The notes beneath the pieces are model-generated. The model was not told the origin of the DNA, searched no databases, and saw only the letters and a program-made list of their open reading frames with translations. This document shows positions 25,686-33,873 of a DNA stretch of 64,000 nt, piece after piece (the first letter of the stretch is position 1; the number at the start of each line of letters is the position of its first letter). The stretch covers positions 1,488,001-1,552,000 of the forward strand of contig NZ_CP135275.1 of assembly GCF_032302195.1 (NCBI RefSeq), in the 5' to 3' direction. The DNA is from Paenibacillus sp. MMS20-IR301 (GTDB lineage: Bacteria > Bacillota > Bacilli > Paenibacillales > Paenibacillaceae). The position numbers were made by a program, and so were the translations under genes.

Positions 25686-25910
25686 TATCCGTCGAATAAA
25701 ATTTTTATTTTTCCGACAGTAACATGCTTTCCTTCGCACAAATACCATATCTCTGTTTAATTGCTGACTATATACCGGCAGTTGATCAAGATGTAGTATG
25801 ACGAAATCCGCAGACATTTATTGCATATTATAGGCAGTGTTTAGAAATCCGGAGCCCGGTTATATAGGATTTACAAGGGGGTTAACCCCGATTGCAAAGG
25901 AGCGATTGAC

Positions 25911-26048
25911 ATGTCCATTGACCGTTTTATCATTAAGAAACTGGACAGCTGTCACGAAGAACATACCCGGCGCAACCTGGTGAAGCTGTTCAAACTGCGG
26001 ATTCAGAAGGCAGAGAATGAAGAAAACCGGAATCTCCGGATTGGCTGA
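25911..26048 (+). CDS. 45-residue basic small protein, unknown
   Basis: AAAGGAG stands eight bases before the ATG. The 45 codons begin MSIDRFIIKKLD and encode a highly charged, probably helical peptide with one cysteine (SCHEEHTRRNLVKLFKLRIQKAENEENRN). A good terminator follows at 26113. A 12-base palindrome GGGGTTAACCCC (25878-25889) lies 21 bases before the start and could be an operator. I know no family for it; DNA or RNA binding is conceivable from the charge alone. Confidence 0.6.
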   Translation: MSIDRFIIKKLDSCHEEHTRRNLVKLFKLRIQKAENEENRNLRIG

Positions 26049-26112
26049 CATGTACGGTAAATCACCCTTTAAGACCGATTCAACCCATAGGCATCTATAT
26101 AAGAGCGAAGGG

Positions 26113-26146
26113 GCACAATCCTGTATGCAGGCTTGTGCTTTTTTTT
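26113..26146 (+). terminator. terminator of the 45-residue gene
   Basis: GCACAA and TTGTGC with an inner CCTG/CAGG helix (26113-26138) are followed by eight T. Confidence 0.85.
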
Positions 26147-26185
26147 GTCATCTTTAGAGCAGAGCTGTTATCCCCGGTTTGCTGC

Positions 26186-26213
26186 AAAAAAATATCCCTC
26201 TATTAATAGAGGG
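26186..26213 (-). terminator. terminator overlapping the stop of the 79-residue gene
   Basis: CCCTCTATTAATAGAGGG (26196-26213) is a perfect palindrome. On the minus strand it is followed by an AT-only stretch with seven T. The stop codon of the gene (26203-26205) lies within it. Confidence 0.75.
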
Positions 26214-26442
26214 ACAGGGCCAATGAATCATTTTCACTATAACTGTGCAATATAGCTTCTGAGCCTTTAATTTCGATACTGATCAGTGAATTCAAACATT
26301 TCTGCAGGGCATTTTTTCCCTTTTGAATTTTGAGCTCCAAGGTGCTGTTAAGCAGTCGAAGTACTTTTTGGGTAGGCTGTTTGTTTTCTGTAGTAAAGTA
26401 CACGGGTACAAGTTTGTTCTGAAATGTGATGAGCATTCTCAT
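26203..26442 (-). CDS. 79-residue hypothetical protein
   Basis: GAGGT stands eight bases before the ATG. The protein begins MRMLITFQNKLVPVYF and continues with basic and polar residues (LELKIQKGKNALQKCL). It has no membrane segment. The gene and its surroundings (about 25.6-26.6 kb) are visibly richer in A and T than neighbouring genes, which hints at later acquisition. No family is recognised. Its stop is embedded in its own terminator. Confidence 0.55.
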   Translation of the reverse strand: MRMLITFQNKLVPVYFTTENKQPTQKVLRLLNSTLELKIQKGKNALQKCLNSLISIEIKGSEAILHSYSENDSLALSLY

Positions 26443-26621
26443 TTGAAATCACCTCGGTAAAAGTATTTCATGTTATAGATCATACCCTTCATTTCTTAAT
26501 TTTACCTTAAAATTAGCTTATGATAACATAAAGATTACAAGTTTTATAGTTTTGTTGAATCGTGAACCTGTTATGTGATAAGGTATTTCAGATTTAGGCA
26601 AACCGGGAAGGGAATTTAAAT

Positions 26622-27290
26622 GTGAATAATCAAGATGAAATCTGTTTGGCGCAATTCCTGTTCCCTGATGAAGCAGAACGGGCAGCTGCTGCAGGCTTAT
26701 TGCAGACTGCCCCTGCTGCAGAGCGGATCTGCAGGATCAAATACGCGGAAGGTGAACAGTTTCAGGATGTGTGCCTGCAGGTATTCTGTGACCGGACCGT
26801 AGTAACCGGGATGGATAAAGAGGATGGCTACAGCTATGTGCTGGAGGAGCCTGGACAGATCAAGCGGGCTTTCCGTTATCTGTTTAATTGTTCCGAGTAC
26901 GCCGAAGGCAGGAGTCTGGCTGTACCTGCGCTGGTCCTCTCCGGATATACAGTCCAGAAGCTGCTGGATGAGTCGGGTACCTGCAGTCTGATTATACTGG
27001 CTGAACTTCTGGGTGCAGAAACCGGTGATCCGCTGAGCGCCGCAAAGCTGGCGGCAACACTGCACAGCCGCGTGATAACAGGGGTGGTGTGGTTATGTAC
27101 CCGGAGCGTAAGCAGCTGGTGCCTGCAGCAGGCGGCTTTTGTTGAAGGCTCTGCCGGCGGGTGGCTGCTTAGAGGCGGCTGTGAAAGGGCGCAGGATTTC
27201 ATTACTGCCTGTCCGTTCACAAGAGCGGAAATGTGCCAGGCATTATATGATTGGATCGTGCTGCCGGGGGCTTCCCGCCATCCAGAATAG
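26622..27290 (+). CDS. conserved hypothetical protein, 222 residues
   Basis: The protein is soluble or weakly hydrophobic near 105-160, with eight cysteines scattered along the chain. No metal motif or catalytic signature is visible. It begins MNNQDEICLAQFLFPDEAERAAAAGLL. The GTG start is preceded by GGGAAGGGA. The coding bias fits the neighbours, unlike the AT-rich piece upstream. A short GC hairpin (27341-27360) without a T run follows. I cannot assign a function. Confidence 0.6.
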   Translation: MNNQDEICLAQFLFPDEAERAAAAGLLQTAPAAERICRIKYAEGEQFQDVCLQVFCDRTVVTGMDKEDGYSYVLEEPGQIKRAFRYLFNCSEYAEGRSLAVPALVLSGYTVQKLLDESGTCSLIILAELLGAETGDPLSAAKLAATLHSRVITGVVWLCTRSVSSWCLQQAAFVEGSAGGWLLRGGCERAQDFITACPFTRAEMCQALYDWIVLPGASRHPE

Positions 27291-27570
27291 AACCGGACGG
27301 AGTAATCAGCCGATCCGGCTGCAGTGCTTTCGTTTCTTAAGGCGGAGCCAAAGCTCCGCCGGCCAGTCCCCTGTATTTCCCCGCTTAATCTACTCTAAGA
27401 TGTTCTGCAGAACCCATTCAGAAGATATTTTTTTTGGTTTCCTTCATTTAATAGAGATTTTTATGTAAGCGTTTCATTATCGCTGCGTAGAACCGGCTTT
27501 AACCTTTCCTTAGGCATCCGCATATGCATAGAGCAAGGGCAATAGACCCTGGAGGAAAGGAGCAAACAGG
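27291..27570 (+). other. intergenic region before the ABC importer
   Basis: It holds a hairpin GGCGGAGC/GCTCCGCC at 27341-27360 and a near-match (14 of 15) to the catabolite-response consensus at 27463-27477. The ribosome site of the importer's binding-protein gene stands at the end. No riboswitch was recognised. Confidence 0.5.
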
Positions 27571-28575
27571 ATGAAGATGAAGAAAAAACTGTCATTGTCA
27601 CTTTTGATAATGATTTTATGCTTTGCGGCTCTCGCCGGCTGCGGCGGTGATTCGGCTGTAAAGGTGAAGATTGGTGAGGTCACCCGTTCTGTATTCTACG
27701 CACCGGAGTATGTGGCGCTGTCCCAGAATTTCTTCAAGGATGAAGGGCTGGATGTGGAGCTGCAGACGATACCGGGCGGAGATAAAACGATGACTGCACT
27801 GCTCTCCGGTGCCATTGATGTAGCCCTGGTCGGCTCGGAAACATCCATTTATGTGTATCAGCAAGGGGCAGATGACCCCGTAATCAATTTCGCCCAGCTT
27901 ACCCAGCGTGATGGAACCTTTTTGTTCGCGCGTAATCCGGACAGTGATTTTACATGGGATAAATTGAAGGGCTCAACCTTCCTCGGCCAAAGACAGGGTG
28001 GCATGCCGCAAATGGCCGGTGCCTTCACAATGCTGAACAAAGGGATCGACACCTCGAAGGATCTCACGCTGATCCAGAATATTGACTTCGCTAACATTGC
28101 CGGTGCGTTTGCTTCCGGTACCGGGGATTACGTGCAGCTGTTTGAGCCGCAGGCGTCGATCTTTGAAAGTGAAGGCCGCGGTAAGGTAGTTGCCTCCTTC
28201 GGTGTGGAGAGCGGATATCTGCCGTACACTGTTTTTATGTCCAAGGGCAGCTTTATCAGCAAAAACAAAGATACGGTGCAGAAATTCACCAATGCCATCC
28301 AGCGGGCTCAAATTTGGGTGAAGGATCACAGCCCGGAGGAAATCGCCGATGCGGTAATGCCTTATTTTGATAAAACGGACCGGAATATAGTAATCTCGGC
28401 AATCAGCCGCTATAAGGAAACAGACTCCTATGCGCTAAACCCTGTCATTGATGACAAAGAATGGAACAATTTGCTCGATGTAATCGACAATGCCGGTGAA
28501 CTGAAGGAACGAGTTGCTCCCGGCAAGATCGTAGACAACAGCTTCGCGGAGCAAGCGGCAAGCAATATCAAGTAG
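27571..28575 (+). CDS. NitT/TauT-type ABC transporter substrate-binding lipoprotein
   Basis: The N-terminal basic stretch, hydrophobic core and lipobox ALAGC (Cys24) predict an exported lipoprotein. The mature part has the SsuA/THI5-like fold (RSVFYAPEYVALSQNFFKDEGLDVEL, ALLSGAIDVALVGSE). It would deliver a small ligand to the permease encoded downstream. Relatives bind sulfonates, nitrate, taurine or pyrimidine precursors; the ligand here is unknown. GGAAAGGAG precedes the ATG. A cre-like site at 27463 may link it to carbon supply. Hairpin repeats separate it from the ATPase gene. Confidence 0.9.
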   Translation: MKMKKKLSLSLLIMILCFAALAGCGGDSAVKVKIGEVTRSVFYAPEYVALSQNFFKDEGLDVELQTIPGGDKTMTALLSGAIDVALVGSETSIYVYQQGADDPVINFAQLTQRDGTFLFARNPDSDFTWDKLKGSTFLGQRQGGMPQMAGAFTMLNKGIDTSKDLTLIQNIDFANIAGAFASGTGDYVQLFEPQASIFESEGRGKVVASFGVESGYLPYTVFMSKGSFISKNKDTVQKFTNAIQRAQIWVKDHSPEEIADAVMPYFDKTDRNIVISAISRYKETDSYALNPVIDDKEWNNLLDVIDNAGELKERVAPGKIVDNSFAEQAASNIK

Positions 28576-28703
28576 AAGCTTATGCTTACGAAGTGAGTTT
28601 GTTCGGAGCAGAATCAGACGAAGTAATGCTCACAAACTTAAGCTTATGCTTTCGAAGTGAGTTTTGCCGGAGACAATCAGGTTGCATATGCTATACAAAA
28701 CTT
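28573..28703 (+). repeat. interspersed hairpin repeats between importer genes
   Basis: Two related units end in AGTTTG (28601) and AGTTTTG (28666), with the core TATGCTT-N-CGAAGTGAG. The second is headed by CAAACTT at 28633. A partial third head, CAAAACTT at 28696, runs into the AGGAGG of the ATPase gene. Spacing between heads is about 63 bases. The same element occurs at 30393-30551. Confidence 0.75.
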
Positions 28704-28717
28704 TTAGGAGGGCAAAG

Positions 28718-29497
28718 ATGCTTCCAGTCGTAGAGTTAAAAGAAGTCACGCACGCCTACCTGGGAGACCGCGAGGCTTCACTGGCTATCGAGAACATGAA
28801 TCTGAGCGTCGGAAAAGGTGAGTTTGTCAGCCTCGTCGGGCCCAGCGGCTGCGGCAAGACTACGCTTTTGTCCATTATAGCAGGGCTGCTTCAGCCCTCG
28901 CGAGGTGAAGTGCTGCTCAGCGGACGCCCCAGTACCGGGCCTTCACCGGAGGTCGGCTATATGCTGCAGCAGGATTACTTGTTTCCCTGGCGGACGATCC
29001 AGGACAATGCCCTGCTCGGGCTTGAGCTGACCGGCCGGCTGGATGAGCCGTCACGGTCCAAAACACTGCAGCTGCTCGCGGACATGGGGCTGGCGGGCAA
29101 AGAGCTTGCCTATCCGGCACAGCTGTCCGGCGGGATGCGCCAGCGTGTCGCGCTGGTCCGGACGCTGGCAACCGACCCCGGTCTGCTGCTGCTGGATGAA
29201 CCCTTCTCTGCACTGGATTATCAGATCAAGCTGCAGCTGGAGGATCTGGTCTCGGAAACGCTGATGCGCCGGGGAACCACGGCAATTCTGGTCACGCATG
29301 ATCTGTCCGAGGCGATAGCTGTCAGTAACCGGGTTATTCTGCTGCAGCGTAATCCGGGACGTATCCGTAAAATATTCGATGTACCTGAAGCTATCCGCAG
29401 TACACCGCCGCTGTATGCGCGGGATCTGCCCGGCTTCGCGGAGCTGTTTCATGAGGTGTGGAAGGAAATGGAGCTGGCAGGGAGGGATGGTATGTGA
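28718..29497 (+). CDS. NitT/TauT-type ABC transporter ATP-binding protein
   Basis: This 259-residue importer ATPase has Walker A GPSGCGKTT near 38-46, Q-loop MLQQDYLFPWRTI, signature LSGGMRQR and Walker B LLLLDEPFSALD. The H-loop is in TAILVTHDLSEA. The FPWRT stretch is typical for sulfonate/nitrate-type importers. ATG at 28718 follows AGGAGGG; an upstream in-frame start at 28664 lies inside the repeat and is unlikely. Its stop overlaps the GTG of the permease gene. Confidence 0.93.
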   Translation: MLPVVELKEVTHAYLGDREASLAIENMNLSVGKGEFVSLVGPSGCGKTTLLSIIAGLLQPSRGEVLLSGRPSTGPSPEVGYMLQQDYLFPWRTIQDNALLGLELTGRLDEPSRSKTLQLLADMGLAGKELAYPAQLSGGMRQRVALVRTLATDPGLLLLDEPFSALDYQIKLQLEDLVSETLMRRGTTAILVTHDLSEAIAVSNRVILLQRNPGRIRKIFDVPEAIRSTPPLYARDLPGFAELFHEVWKEMELAGRDGM

Positions 29498-30330
29498 GTA
29501 CAGGATACCGTACTGAAGAAGCAGCCTCCCGGACAACGTGGCTGGAACAGAGGCATGCGGATTACCGGAAGAACAAGCTGCGCCGGAAAAGTCAGGTGCT
29601 GGCCGTCCGGAGCAGCCTGCTGATCCTGTTTTTTGTCCTCTGGGAGGCTGGCGCCCGGCTGGGCTGGTTCGATGAACTGCTGTTCAGCTATCCAACCAAG
29701 GTATTCGGGCAAATCTGGGGGGATATGATCAGCGGAAGCCTGTGGCCGCATCTGGGAACGACTGTGGGAGAGACTATTGTAGGCTTCATTCTCGGTACGC
29801 TGCTCGGAACACTGCTGGCGATAGTGATCTGGTGGTCGCCGTTTCTGTCTGCGGTCCTTGATCCTTATATGGTCGTATTCAACAGCATGCCGAAAGTTGC
29901 ACTGGGTCCGATCTTTATCGTTATGTTCGGAGCCGGATTCACGGCGATAGTAGTGACTACGTTATCGATTACAGTAATCATAACTACATTAGTGGTGTAC
30001 AACAGCTTCTGCAGTGTGGATCATAATCTGGTTAAGGTCGTCCGTTCGTTCGGGGCAACCAAAGTGCAGGAGTTCAGCAAGGTGATTCTGCCTGCTTCGT
30101 TTCCCACAGTAATCTCGACGCTCAAGGTGAATGTCGGCATGTCGTGGGTCGGGGTTATTGTCGGTGAGTTTCTGGTGGCGAAGTCCGGGCTCGGCTACCT
30201 GATTATTTACGGCTTCCAGGTGTTCAACTTTACCCTTGTAATGTCCAGCCTGCTTATTATTGCCGTGGTGGCTACAGCGATGTACCAGCTGGTTGTCTAT
30301 GTGGAGAAGCTGTTATTGTCGAGGCGGTAA
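29494..30330 (+). CDS. NitT/TauT-type ABC transporter permease
   Basis: This 278-residue protein has about six membrane helices. The BPD_transp_1 coupling motif reads VVRSFGATKVQEFSKVILPASFPTV near residues 180-205. GTG at 29494 overlaps the ATPase stop by four bases and is preceded by GGGAGGG. With the binding protein and ATPase it forms a complete importer. Confidence 0.92.
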   Translation: MSTGYRTEEAASRTTWLEQRHADYRKNKLRRKSQVLAVRSSLLILFFVLWEAGARLGWFDELLFSYPTKVFGQIWGDMISGSLWPHLGTTVGETIVGFILGTLLGTLLAIVIWWSPFLSAVLDPYMVVFNSMPKVALGPIFIVMFGAGFTAIVVTTLSITVIITTLVVYNSFCSVDHNLVKVVRSFGATKVQEFSKVILPASFPTVISTLKVNVGMSWVGVIVGEFLVAKSGLGYLIIYGFQVFNFTLVMSSLLIIAVVATAMYQLVVYVEKLLLSRR

Positions 30331-30392
30331 GAACAATGTAATATTGTGTCTCTCCGCAAAATCTTGTACCATGACAATATCTTTACCTGTAG

Positions 30393-30551
30393 CGAAGAAA
30401 TTCAAGGATGTATTGCTGACAAAACTTGAGTGTATGCTTCCGGAGCGAGTTTTGCGAAGAAACTCAAAGACGCATTGCTGACAAAACTTGAGTGTATGCT
30501 TCCGAAGCGAGTTTTGAGAAGGGACTCAAGGATGATTTGCTGACAAAACTT
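30393..30551 (+). repeat. tandem 62-bp hairpin repeats before the exporter gene
   Basis: Two complete units of a 27-base spacer (ending TTGCTGA) plus a 35-base hairpin lie in tandem, with hairpins at 30420-30454 and 30482-30516. A third spacer and the first eight bases of a third hairpin (30544-30551) follow. Each hairpin begins CAAAACTT, has GCTTCCGAAGC or a near copy inside and ends AGTTTTG. The truncated last copy runs directly into the AGGAG of the next gene. Confidence 0.85.
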
Positions 30552-30567
30552 GTAGGAGAGGTATTAA

Positions 30568-31557
30568 ATGGGATTTCGTATCATCAAAACGGCGGCTGCA
30601 ACCCTGCTGTCCATTCTGCTGGCCGCCGCCGCAGGCATTCCTAATGCGCAAAGCGCGGGTCTGCTCGCTATTCTCGGGGTGGAAACAACCCGCAAACGGA
30701 GTCTGCGCACCATCACGGCAAGATTTTTTGCCTCAATGGTAGGACTCGTTTTGGGTTGTATCCTCTTTTTCACCCTTGGTTTTCATTACTGGGTTCTGGG
30801 ATTATATGTATTATTCGGGTTTCCTCTGATCGTAAAATCCGGCTTCAAAGAGGGGATTGTCACCAGCTCCGTTATTGTGTTCCGGGTTTTTGGACAAGCT
30901 GAGATTACGGTTCATATCCTGCTGCAGCAGATTGAACTGCTGATTATCGGCCTCGGTTCGGCCGGTCTGGTCAACTTCATCTATATGCCGCAGACCGGGG
31001 GCATCATCGCCGGTATCCGCAAGGAGGTGGACGGTTATTTCTCCGTTATCTTCAAGCAGATTGCAAGGACACTGCGTGATCCGGCTTATGTGTGGGACGG
31101 GAAGGAACTGATAGGTGCTGGGGAAGCGGTGCATAAGGGGCTTACCGCAGCTTCCCGGGAGATGGAGAATCATGTGATTCATCCGGATGAGGCCTGGAAT
31201 GTGTATTTCTATATGCGCAAGGAACAGCTGGAGTCGATCCAGAATATGATGCAGCTGCTCTCCCAGGTGTACCGCCATTTGCCGCACGGGGAGATGGTCG
31301 CGGAGCTGTTCGATCAGCTGAGCGGCGATGTGCTGGCTGAAGAATACACCGGACGTACAGAACATCTGCTTGATGACCTGCAGCAGGAATTCCAGGAGAT
31401 GGAGCTGCCGGATTCCCGCGAGGAATTCGAGATCCGTTCAGCCATACTGCAGCTCTGCCGTGAGCTTGCGCTCTACCTCAAGATCGCCAAAAGGTATAAA
31501 GGTCCGGTGGAATTCAAACGCCTGAAGGACAAGCAGCCTGCCAAGGACAATATGTAA
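30568..31557 (+). CDS. aromatic acid exporter family protein (ArAE_1, YqjA/YgaE-like)
   Basis: This 329-residue protein has a hydrophobic N-terminal half with about five membrane helices (residues 5-145) and a cytoplasmic helical half rich in charged residues. MGFRIIKTAAATLLSILLAAAAG and the ETTRKRSLRTITARFFASMVGLVLG segment are typical of the ArAE_1/DUF939 family, related to aromatic-acid efflux proteins. Transport activity is inferred from family. AGGAGAGG precedes the ATG. The 5' region is occupied by the 62-bp repeats. Confidence 0.85.
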   Translation: MGFRIIKTAAATLLSILLAAAAGIPNAQSAGLLAILGVETTRKRSLRTITARFFASMVGLVLGCILFFTLGFHYWVLGLYVLFGFPLIVKSGFKEGIVTSSVIVFRVFGQAEITVHILLQQIELLIIGLGSAGLVNFIYMPQTGGIIAGIRKEVDGYFSVIFKQIARTLRDPAYVWDGKELIGAGEAVHKGLTAASREMENHVIHPDEAWNVYFYMRKEQLESIQNMMQLLSQVYRHLPHGEMVAELFDQLSGDVLAEEYTGRTEHLLDDLQQEFQEMELPDSREEFEIRSAILQLCRELALYLKIAKRYKGPVEFKRLKDKQPAKDNM

Positions 31558-31696
31558 ATCGTGAAAGAAATGGGCAAAAGTATTAACATTGCGGTGTGAA
31601 ATAACGATAAGAAATATAAGCACAAAAGGTGAGTGTTTGTATAAAGCTGTTCATTTTAATCCCGGAGAGTACAACCGCTGAAGAGTAAGTAGCTTG

Positions 31697-32788
31697 ATGA
31701 GGCCGCGAAGCTTCCAATTACAGCAGGGGTTCACTCGTGAACAGCTGCACTGGCAGGTGAGGAATTTGAACAACAGTAATGATCAATATATCGGAAAACA
31801 GCTTGCAGCCAACCTTTTTAATCAGAGTGGTGTGTTCGTTCTGCCGGCCTTAACCCTGTTAAGCGGGGAGCATATCCGGCTGATCGGCCAGCACAGGATT
31901 ATTCTGGAACCGCATGATGTGCTTCAGGTGGATAATGCCATGTTCTATCAGCTTGCTGTAGATGATTGTACGGCAGCGATGGAAAGTATCTTTGAAGAGA
32001 TGCGTCACACCAAGAGCAAACGGCTTCCGATGTTAGAGCTCAGAAATGAAGTTATTCCTTTTATCCAGCAGGTAAGTGAGAAGAATGATTTTTACGGTAT
32101 ACTGGCTGCACTGCAGTCAAAGGATGATTATACATACAGGCATAATGTTGCAGTCGGAATTATCTCCACGCTGCTCGGGAAGTGGCTGAAGCTGAAGCCC
32201 GAGGAGCTGAGCATGCTGACGACTGCCGCCACGCTTCACGATATCGGCAAGGTGATGATTCCGGCAGACATCCTGACTAAAGCCGGTCCGCTGAGCGAGG
32301 AAGAATATGCGCAGATGAAGAAGCATACTACCCTGGGCTATGAAATGATCCGTGATACCGTAGGCACAAGCCACATGCAGGCGCTGGTTGCGCTGCAGCA
32401 TCATGAGCGGATGGACGGCAGCGGCTATCCCTTTGGAGTACTGGGGCACCGGATTACCGATTTCAGTAAAATTGTAGCGGTAGCGGATGTGTTTCATGCC
32501 ATGACCTCAGACCGCTTTTACCGCTCGGCTGCACCGCTGTATGAGGTGCTCAGGCAGATGGATGACAATGTCTACGGCAAGCTGGACCCTTATATCTGCA
32601 GTGTGTTCATTAACAAGCTGATGCAGTCGATGATCGGCAATGAGGTTCTGCTGTCAGACGGGCGTTCCGGCAGAATCGTAATGATCCTTGTCCATGATCC
32701 GCTGCGGCCGCTGGTGAACATCGGGGAGGATTTCATTGACCTGAGCCGCCACCGGCAGCTTGGGATAGTACGAGTGATTCCGCAGTAA
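31697..32788 (+). CDS. HD-GYP domain protein (probable cyclic-di-GMP phosphodiesterase)
   Basis: This is a 363-residue cytoplasmic protein. Residues about 145-300 form the HD-GYP domain, with HDIGK near 180 and HHERMDGSGYP near 234, so metal-binding and GYP residues are present. The N-terminal 120 residues contain no recognised sensor. The domain is expected to hydrolyse cyclic di-GMP. The start is weakly supported: the region before ATG 31697 has no good ribosome site, and the next ATG is at 31780. A terminator follows at 32846. Confidence 0.87.
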   Translation: MRPRSFQLQQGFTREQLHWQVRNLNNSNDQYIGKQLAANLFNQSGVFVLPALTLLSGEHIRLIGQHRIILEPHDVLQVDNAMFYQLAVDDCTAAMESIFEEMRHTKSKRLPMLELRNEVIPFIQQVSEKNDFYGILAALQSKDDYTYRHNVAVGIISTLLGKWLKLKPEELSMLTTAATLHDIGKVMIPADILTKAGPLSEEEYAQMKKHTTLGYEMIRDTVGTSHMQALVALQHHERMDGSGYPFGVLGHRITDFSKIVAVADVFHAMTSDRFYRSAAPLYEVLRQMDDNVYGKLDPYICSVFINKLMQSMIGNEVLLSDGRSGRIVMILVHDPLRPLVNIGEDFIDLSRHRQLGIVRVIPQ

Positions 32789-32845
32789 GTGCGGCTGGCC
32801 TGGAGGAAGAGAAACAAAGCGATAAATGACATATGCTCACTTGAA

Positions 32846-32889
32846 AAAGCAGCGAATCTCTGCAGAAGAGGTTCGCTGCTTTATATTTT
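32846..32889 (+). terminator. terminator after the HD-GYP gene
   Basis: The arms 32846-32856 and 32872-32882 form an 11-pair stem; an AT-rich run with five T follows. Confidence 0.8.
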
Positions 32890-33047
32890 TAAGAATTGAA
32901 CTCTTCAATTTTTGGCTTTTTTCGGGCGGGAGGACTCATAACTGGGCAAACCCGGCAATAAAATGAAGCAGAGGGCAAAATAAACGGCTCCCGTAGGCTT
33001 ACCCAAATTTATTTCTACTCTAACAATCAACAAATGCCCAGAACGTG

Positions 33048-33055
33048 CATACACT
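33048..33055 (+). promoter_or_regulatory. candidate sigma-E-type -10 element of cotE
   Basis: CATACACT fits the CATACANT -10 pattern of mother-cell sigma-E promoters and lies 34 bases before the cotE start. The -35 side is not convincing. In B. subtilis cotE is known to have sigma-E and sigma-K promoters. Confidence 0.4.
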
Positions 33056-33089
33056 TGATAGTGAATGATTGTATGGAGGAGGTTCAAAG

Positions 33090-33647
33090 ATGTCATTAAG
33101 CCATAAACGTCAAACAAGGGAGATCATTACGAAGGCAATTTGCGGCAAAGGTCGTAAGTTCTCTACAGCAACCCATACCGTGACTCCGCCACATCATCCG
33201 ACTAGTATTCTGGGGGCTTGGATTATCAACCACCAGTACGAAGCGGTTGCCGCCGGTAACGGAATCGAAGTAATCGGTACTTACGATGTAAACATCTGGT
33301 ACTCGTACGACAAAAACAAACAGACCGAGGTTGCCAAGGAAACGGTCTCCTACGTGGAGCTTATTCCACTGTCGTATCTGGACCCGAGACACCGTGCCTC
33401 CACAGCACAGGTCTCTGCGGAGGCAACGCAGGAGCCTAATTGTGTGGAAGCCGGAGTATCACCGGGCGGCGGCAGTGTAACGCTGCGGGTAGAACGGGAG
33501 TTCGAGGCGGAACTGGTGGCTGAGACCAAGGTCCGCGTGTATGTCAGCGATCAGAGTGATGATCTGGAAGACAAGGATTATGACTTTGACGGTGAAAGCT
33601 TTGATTACGATGATCTGGACCCTGACGCCCTGGATGATGAGCTGTAA
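33090..33647 (+). CDS. cotE: outer spore coat morphogenetic protein CotE
   Basis: This 185-residue protein directs assembly of the outer spore coat in the mother cell. The N-terminal REIITKAICGKGRKFSTATHTVTPPHHPTSILGAWIINH region, the VIGTYDVNIWYSY strand and the very acidic C-terminal tail (EDKDYDFDGESFDYDDLDPDALDDEL) are typical of CotE. GGAGGAGG precedes the ATG. In Bacilli cotE stands just before mutS-mutL; here two other genes intervene. A double hairpin terminator follows. Confidence 0.95.
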   Translation: MSLSHKRQTREIITKAICGKGRKFSTATHTVTPPHHPTSILGAWIINHQYEAVAAGNGIEVIGTYDVNIWYSYDKNKQTEVAKETVSYVELIPLSYLDPRHRASTAQVSAEATQEPNCVEAGVSPGGGSVTLRVEREFEAELVAETKVRVYVSDQSDDLEDKDYDFDGESFDYDDLDPDALDDEL

Positions 33648-33655
33648 GAAGGAAT

Positions 33656-33743
33656 ACGCCGCTGCCTTCTGTTGCTGAGTGGGTTATGATCCATTATATG
33701 TAGTGAGGGCAGCGGCGTAGAGGGCGAATGCCCTCTTTTTTTT
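33656..33743 (+). terminator. cotE: double hairpin terminator after cotE
   Basis: A large hairpin (arms near 33656-33666 and 33708-33718) is followed by a short one, GAGGGC/GCCCTC (33720-33725 and 33730-33735), and eight T. The second is a classic intrinsic terminator. Confidence 0.85.
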
Positions 33744-33873
33744 AAATTATAAGAAAATATTTGTTCTACATAATACCTTAACACCCTGCTCTTAAAATTC
33801 TCGCTATGCCCGGTACTGTCCCATGGAGAGCGGCGGCGCAATGATATCTTGATTGATTCAGGAGGTTGCTGTG

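Noticed and set aside
25635..25817. A 60-codon minus-strand frame upstream of azoR
   Set aside because: It covers the azoR promoter and inverted repeat and has no ribosome site.
27139..27468. A 109-codon frame overlapping the end of the 222-residue gene
   Set aside because: Its first half is an alternate reading of the real gene and its second half crosses an intergenic hairpin; no ribosome site.
28573..30551. Hairpin repeats as a CRISPR array
   Set aside because: The units are palindromic, few, and separated by spacers that are similar to each other rather than unique; no cas gene is near.
33001..33647. cotE gap with mutS as a sign of genome rearrangement
   Set aside because: Two genes lie between them, but similar intervening genes may be normal in this group; without comparison it is not evidence of rearrangement.
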